64,000 bases of DNA, from NCBI GenBank assembly GCA_010093515.1, contig MU001673.1, forward strand, positions 810,049 to 874,048. The letters are read 5' to 3'. Source of the stretch: Lineolata rhizophorae (Eukaryota; Ascomycota; Dothideomycetes; Lineolatales; Lineolataceae). The notes below the pieces were generated by a model. The model had not been told where the DNA came from and made no database searches. It saw only the letters and a list, made by a program, of their open reading frames with translations. Made by a program: the position numbers and the translations under genes. Every line of letters begins with the position of its first letter. Position 1 is the first letter of the stretch. Below, in pieces: positions 58,632 through 64,000 of this stretch.

Positions 58632-59264
58632 TGCGGCCAATTATGCGGACGATCTAATTCCGAATGGACGGGTTGGGGGTATTTAGGGACAGAGAAGGTT
58701 TCAAGAAACAAGAGGAGCGGAGCGGACGCAGCACCGGCGGCGATAGATATTTGTTTCGGAGGGATGGAGCTCCACTTCGCCCGAGCGTGGAAGCGTGCCT
58801 GTTACGCCAGCGCCGGCGGCCTCTAACGTCATGGCCCGAGCTCGGAGCGGCAACGGAGTAAATCCGGGGCCGGGCCCTCGCGCGGCGCCTTTCACGTGCG
58901 TCAGCGGGAGGGCGGGTCTTGGCAGGCGGAGCTCCGCTGCTGGGCCGAGGGCTGCTCCCTGCTCCCCCCGCCGGGCGCGCCAACACAGCTGCACCGTCAC
59001 ACCATCGCCAAACAAGCAGCCGTCGAAAACTCGACGCTCAACAGTTTTACGTACTTGGAATTCTCCTTTCACAATGACTTCTTCGTATATATAGCTTGCA
59101 CGATTTTTTTTCCCTTAAGCACCGCGACTTTTGTTCCTCTTTTCCTTCGCTTCGTTCTGTCGATCTTGCTGCGCACGCGGAGCTCCTGGTGCTCGTCGAA
59201 CCCCAGTCCCTCCCCCGCACTCCACGTGTCTCGCGAGGGCTCCACCCCCTTACCCGCAATCGTC
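58632..59264. promoter_or_regulatory. Shared divergent region of sod2 and the SidL-like gene
   Basis: About 630 bases between two start codons. GC-rich in the middle; the 200 bases before the acyltransferase start are pyrimidine-rich. One GATA core (CGATAG near 58740) could be a site for a GATA-type iron regulator, but a single match has little weight. Confidence 0.4.
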
Positions 59265-61278
59265 ATGGCGCCTCCCCATAGCATTGTCCACCTCCCCAAC
59301 GGGCACAACCTGACCGTGACGCCTGTTTTCGGCGGCCTTTATTTCAAAGCCAACGAATTGAGCAACAACAACAATTCACCGTTCCCGCCCGGCTGGACCA
59401 TCGTGATCAATTCGGACGACGAGGATGACTACGACCTGCAAGACCCGAGCAGCACAGGCGAGGAGGGCTCTGCGGGCTTGGACGATGGCAGCGACGCCGT
59501 CACCCGCCAGACACGCCGGCACACGGTGCACCGCTTCAAGAAGCCGACGCTGCGCGGTGACCACCTGTACATCTCGTCCATCTCGCAGCCGTCCGGCAAC
59601 GAGTTCAACCCGATCCGCTCGCCCTCGCGCCAGATCGCCATGATGATGTGGGCTTCGCTGTGGTGGTACTTTCACCAGCCGGCGCCGGACACGGAGGTGA
59701 CGACGCGGGCGTCGGCCAAGACGCCGGCCGGCGGCAAGCCCCGCGGCGAATGGCGCATCAACATCAACCGCGAGGGCATCTTCAAGGGTCGCGTGGTGCT
59801 GCCCAAGTTGGAGCGCATGGGCCTGATCGCATCGGAGGAGTCGTGTGTCGGCGTGGGCGACGAGCGCCAGGGCGACGGCTGGCGCAACATGTTCGTCTCC
59901 CGGCGCCACTTCTGGCAGCTTGACGCCCGCATCTACCTCTTCACGCTGCCGTCGACGTCGCACTCGCCGTACCCGGGCAACACGCCGCACAGCAGCCGGC
60001 CCGGCTCACCCAGCGGCGCGCTCGAGAGCACCGCGGGCCACGGCCCGCAGCCATCCCTGGTCAACTCGGCCGTCTCTGGCGCCGCGGCGGCAGCGAATAA
60101 CAGTGGTGGAGGTGGCGGAGCCGACTCCCCGTCGACGCTGCGCTCCCCAGGGACCCCGCACGCGCACCACACGCACCACTCCGTGTCCGGGCCCTTCCAC
60201 TCGACCTCGCACCTGCCGACGTACTACCCGCCGCCGCCGCCGCAATACGTCTACACGGCAGATGGGACGCGGCACCCGTTGCGGCCGAAGCCGCCGCGCC
60301 AGGGCGAAACCTTCTACACGCGTTACATACCCAGCTTAGGCCAGTACCTCAGCTTCCGCGTTGCGAGCGCGAGCGACAAGCCCGCGCCGCACCGCGGCCC
60401 CGTGGGGCAAGGGGGCGCGGGCATGCAAGGCACGTCCGGCCTCGGAGGGTCGAGCTCCAATGTCGGCGTGCTGGGCGTGCCGAGGAAGGAACCAGCGGGC
60501 GGAGGAGGAGGCAACGGTGGTGGAGGCGGCGGGCCTCGTGGCAGCGGCGAGTCCTCGGTCGTCACCTCGCCCGCGAACTCGAACCCCGCGCTCCGGCACG
60601 GCGTCCAGCACCACGGCTCCGGCAGCATGTCGGACAGCGTGCTGCCGACGCTGGCCGGGCTGGCCCTCGGGGGCCCGTCGGCCCACTCGACGGCCGGCAT
60701 GTGCGACACGGACCTGCTGCACCGGTGGATGAACGACGCGCGCGTGGCGCGCTTCTGGGGCGAGAACGGCCCGCGCGAGCACCAGGAGAAGTTCCTCGAC
60801 AACGCGCTCAGGAGCCGCCACTCGTTTCCCGTCATCGGCTGCTGGGACGGCAGGCCGTTTGGCTACTTCGAGATCTACTGGGTCAAGGAAGACGGGCTGG
60901 CCCGCCGGATGGGCGGCGATGTGCGGGATTATGATAGGGGCTTCCATTGCTTGGTGGGCGAGCAGGAGTTCCGAGGCGCGCATAGGGTCAAGGTTTGGCT
61001 GAGTGCCCTGGTGCATTATTGTTGGTTGGCGGATAATCGGACGGAGTCGGTCATGTTGGAGCCGAGGGTTGATAACGAGAAGTGAGTTGGCCCTCTTCGC
61101 CCTTTTCGTTGGGTCTCCGTTCTCGAGTGCGTTGTGACTGCATGCTGACTTGCTGGATAGACTCAAGTTGTACTTGGAGGACGTGGGATTCTTCAAGGAA
61201 CGCGAGGTTACGTTTCCGCATAAGCAGTCCAACTTGATGAAGATTCGGCGCGATGCGTGGGTTTGCCCTGAACTTTAA
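59265..61278 (+). CDS. SidL/SidF-type siderophore acyltransferase
   Basis: Exons 59265-61081 and 61161-61278 encode 644 residues. It starts MAPPHSIVHLPNGHNLTVTP, followed by GLYFKANEL and HRFKKPTLRGDHLYISSI, then a region ending in WWYFHQPAP and GEWRININREGIFKGRVVLP. The C-terminal half is an IucB/MbtK-like GNAT domain (LLHRWMNDARVARFWGENGP; PVIGCWDGRPFGYFEIYWV; DYDRGFHCLVGEQEFRGAHR; EPRVDNEKLKLYLEDVGFF). This family acylates N5-hydroxyornithine in hydroxamate siderophore synthesis. SidL uses acetyl-CoA in the cytosol (ferricrocin route); SidF uses anhydromevalonyl-CoA in peroxisomes. The C-terminus (CPEL) is not a peroxisomal signal, which favours SidL. Two Gly/Ser/Pro-rich inserts (about 59945-60300 and 60380-60690) make it longer than I expect for the family. 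Confidence 0.82.
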
Positions 61279-62194
61279 TTTGGAGATATTGTTGCATTGG
61301 GCTGGATCATGGATGGCTTGGGCAGAGGGATTTGGACTGGCATAGCAATAACGACACAGCAATGAATAGATACCCTTATGAAATTGAAAATACTAGTTGC
61401 CTGGGTGGTGATGCCCACAATAGAAAGCTTAAGCCCAAAGTGGAACGTGAGCTCAAGTCAAAGTTTCCAATACCGATCAGGCAAGTACTTAGGTGCCTAC
61501 TAGCTGGACGGCATCTGACGTGCTTGCTTGCTCAACACCTGTGCAGGGTGAGTCACAGGGCCCTTTCTCAATCCAGGACCAGACTAGAGTGACTTTGGAG
61601 CACATCTGCTTATTTCACCCTTGGTTCGCTTGCCTATATACGGCATTCGGGCAGGCAGGACCTGCCCAATTGCTAAGGGTGGTTTCCGTCAGCGAAAGGA
61701 GGCACGTGCGTTGCTGCCTGGACGGTTCATCCTAGCGCCATCACGTGCGGCCGCTCGGGCCGAAGCTCTCGGTTGCGGGTATATAAACCCCCCCAAGTCC
61801 GCACTTCGTCAGTTTTTTTTCTTTTCTTCTTCATACTTACCTTGTTGGGGTCACCGCGATCAAGAAGGCGGTCGACCTGCGGGGCTGCCCTGCATTGCAC
61901 AGCGCGGCGGCGGCCCTGTATGAGTTGGTTTCGGCCAACTCTCCGGCGTAATTTTTGATGTCGAAAAACTTTGCAAAGCTGCTTTTCATCATTTGTCCTG
62001 CCTGGTGCAGGTATTTGAGGAAGAGTGTTGATGTCCGTGGTGCTTCGCAAATATATGTACTTGTACTCTGTAGTGTTTGAACTGCTGTCCTGAGACAGTC
62101 CAATTTATTGCTATGCTATAGCCTTCGCCTTGATGCCGTGCGTGATGCTGTGACCTTGATGATTCGTCGTACGACGTTTCGACCGTAAATGCCA
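61279..62194. other. Convergent intergenic region
   Basis: About 900 bases between the 3' ends of the acyltransferase and the EngB-type GTPase genes. A TATA-like TATATAAA near 61779 is not followed by a supported gene. Nothing else recognised. Confidence 0.45.
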
Positions 62195-63466
62195 TCATGC
62201 CCTGCGCCGAGGAAGCAACTGCTCAAGCTGAGCCGCCCCCAAACCCGCCGCTTGTAGCACCGCCCATCTCAAGGCATCCATACCTAACAGCTTCCCATTC
62301 GCGTCGCGTTTCTCGCCACTGCAGGCTAGAATCGCGTTCAGCCGCATGCCACGCCCGCCGTGCAGCCGCACGATGCCGTCGTAGACCTTTTCGCTCGCGT
62401 GGCGCATATGGGCGAGGTGGCGCTGCCAGGCTTCGGGCGAAGGCATTCGAGGCCGCGGGAGCAGGATCTTGTCCGCTTTCGAGAGGACGATCTCGTGCGG
62501 GATGCCGTTGGCGCGGAAGCCGTTGAGGATGTAGGTGTCGCTGTCCTTGAGGCCGTGCTCTGCGTCGACGAGGAGGAACGCACGGCGGAGTCTAGTTTTT
62601 TAACGTAGCACACGCGTTAGGGGCCGCATGATCGTGGCAGTCCTGACACTCGCATCGTACATAGACAGAAGAGAAGCTACGAATACATACTGATCTCTTT
62701 TGGACAAATACTTGAAAATCTCCTCTCCCCACTCCTTCCTACTCCCCTTGCCATACCCGGGCATATCCACGACGACCACGTTCCCGCCCCCGGCGCCCAC
62801 CCACGGCTCCTTCCTCACCTTCTTCCTGCCCTTCTCATCCAGCCCGACGACCACATCCCTCACGCCCCCTTCGCCCGGCCCGACCAGGAACGCGTTCATG
62901 GTCCGCGTCCGGCCCGGCTTCTTGCTCACGTGCGCGACGCGCTGCTTCGTGCGGCCCAGCAGCCCGTTCAGCAGCGAGCTCTTGCCGACGTTGCTGCGGC
63001 CCAGGAAGGCCACCTCGGGCGCCGGCGTCGCGGGGAAGTCGCGGTACGTCGGCGACGAGAACAAGAAGCGCGGGTTGCCGGCCGCGAAGAAGCGGTCCGC
63101 GAGCAAGAGCTGCGACGCGCTCGGCGCGGACGTCGTCAGGTAGGTGTTAATTGAGGGGGAGGTGAAGGAGGACGGCGATGGGAGGGCGGTGGGAGGGGCG
63201 GAGCTGCTGCTGCTGCTGTTGTCGAGGGCGGATGAGGAAGGGGAGGAGCGCGATTCGGGTTGCGCGGACGCGGTGGTGAGGCGACGGAGATGCTGGGATG
63301 GGGATGTCGGTGTCCGTTGGGATGTTCGAAGGCTGGATATGCAACTCTCGCACACGTATGCGATGGAGGGAGTGCCCCTCCTTAGTTTTGTAGACATCTT
63401 GTCTAAGGGAGTAATGGTCACGACAACGTCGAGTGCGTCGCGAACAGAAGATCCCCAAAATGACAT
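62195..63466 (-). CDS. EngB/YihA-type mitochondrial GTPase (Mrx8-like)
   Basis: Exons 63466-62691 and 62591-62195. The upstream ATG (63466) gives 390 residues, a second (63397; MSTKLRRGTPSIAYV) 367; the second looks more like a presequence. After a Ser/Pro-rich stretch comes the GTPase core: G1 GRSNVGKSS, G2 region KKPGRTRTMNAF, G3 DMPGYGKGSRKEWG, then across the intron the beta-strand FLLVDAEHGLKDSD, G4 LSKADK and G5 ACSGEK. EngB/YihA proteins help assemble the large ribosomal subunit in bacteria; yeast Mrx8 is the mitochondrial relative. The function here is therefore likely in mitochondrial ribosome or translation maintenance. It shares a 167-base promoter with FMC1. Confidence 0.9.
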
Positions 63467-63633
63467 TAGCGACGTCACTAGAGAACTCGTTGGTCAAAGC
63501 TCCCATTGCAAAGATCGTCGGCGACATTTCGCCGCAGCGCCTCACGCAACCATTTCAAAGCTCCTGTTGCGGGCCATATCCTACACTCAAGCGACTTGTG
63601 TGGCTGTACCGTCTCAATACTTTCCAGGCCACA
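63467..63633. promoter_or_regulatory. Short bidirectional promoter, EngB-type GTPase and FMC1
   Basis: Only 167 bases (236 if the GTPase starts at its second ATG) separate two start codons facing apart. Both products are mitochondrial biogenesis factors. No TATA box is evident. Confidence 0.6.
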
Positions 63634-64000
63634 ATGGTACACCCACAAGCGCCAACGCTGCGCTCATTGTACCGCCAATTCCTCCGCGAAATCCCCTCCC
63701 GCGCCCACAGCCCCGGCCAGTCTATTCTCTCGAACCCTTCGCCGGTCCAACGGCACATCCGCACAGCTTTGGCCAATCCTCCGTCCTCTTCGCCATCACC
63801 AAATGAATCCGCTGCCGATACCACCGCGGCGCAAACAGACATCACCGCGCAGGTGCAGGAGGCGGAGCAGTTCATTCAGTACTTGCGCGCGCAGCGCGTG
63901 TACACTACGTTGCTGGAGAGATACAATCCGGGGATGAATATGGATGAGGAGGAGCGGGTCAGGCTTACAGCAAGGAAAGTCGGCATGGATTTGCCGCTTG
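63634..64000 (+). CDS. FMC1: ATP synthase assembly factor FMC1, 3' end outside window
   Basis: The frame is open from the ATG at 63634 to the window end (122 codons). The N-terminus has the LYR-type signature LRSLYRQFLREIPSR, followed by SILSNPSPVQRHIRTAL. A disordered Ser/Thr stretch and the conserved AEQFIQYLRAQRVYTTLLER, YNPGMNMDEEERVRL and ARKVGMDLPL segment follow. FMC1 belongs to the LYR/LYRM superfamily and, in yeast, works with Atp12 to assemble the F1 part of ATP synthase in the matrix. Family members are about 110-155 residues, so little is missing. No intron is needed in the visible part. Confidence 0.88.
   Translation, partial: MVHPQAPTLRSLYRQFLREIPSRAHSPGQSILSNPSPVQRHIRTALANPPSSSPSPNESAADTTAAQTDITAQVQEAEQFIQYLRAQRVYTTLLERYNPGMNMDEEERVRLTARKVGMDLPL

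Noticed and set aside
58735-58750. GATA core as a SreA-type iron-regulator site before the SidL-like gene
   Set aside because: A single short match is expected by chance in 630 bases.

Overview
The window is nuclear DNA of a filamentous ascomycete (Pezizomycotina). The genes carry short GT-AG introns of 50-110 nt. Typical content includes a fused Nup98-Nup96 precursor, a NudF/PAC1 LIS1 protein, a SidL-like siderophore acyltransferase, an asco-laccase with a C-terminal DSGL tail, a fungal mitochondrial calcium uniporter and a QCR6 hinge protein. I cannot fix the class or genus from sequence alone. One assembly gap (70 N) lies at 48753-48822.

Layout. 1-5860: C-terminal part of the Nup98/Nup96 precursor. 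5861-12900: gene-poor stretch holding a secreted GH10 glycoside hydrolase with an altered active site and the 3' relic of a Tad1-like LINE. 13211-24700: a very large disordered protein of unknown function, the spliceosome-disassembly G-patch factor TFIP11/Ntr1, a MAPEG-family membrane protein and QCR6. 25407-33067: a complete secreted laccase and a Ser/Thr-rich secreted protein, separated by 3.9 kb without a recognisable gene. 35386-43970: the XMAP215/Stu2 microtubule polymerase and LIS1/NudF head to head, then the mitochondrial calcium uniporter. 44771-57230: an atypical small kinase-like protein, an FLVCR-like MFS transporter with a His run before its first membrane helix, a single-pass membrane protein of unknown function and a second kinase with an unassigned N-terminal region. 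57627-64000: mitochondrial Mn-SOD head to head with a SidL-like acyltransferase, then an EngB/Mrx8-type GTPase head to head with the ATP synthase assembly factor FMC1 (cut by the window end).

How the genes fit together. Housekeeping genes sit in two relatively compact blocks, several as divergent pairs with related jobs: Stu2/LIS1 in microtubule and dynein control, Mrx8/FMC1 in mitochondrial biogenesis, SOD2/SidL in metal and redox handling. The secreted proteins (GH10, laccase, Ser/Thr-rich protein) lie beside the longest gene-free stretches and the LINE relic, an accessory-type pattern. I found no CRISPR array, biosynthetic cluster, rRNA or convincing tRNA. I see no clearly new multi-gene system; the most unusual single items are the GH10 active site, the His-rich transporter N-terminus and the HYT cleavage site of Nup98. 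All exon structures were worked out by eye from splice sites, reading-frame continuity and family motifs.
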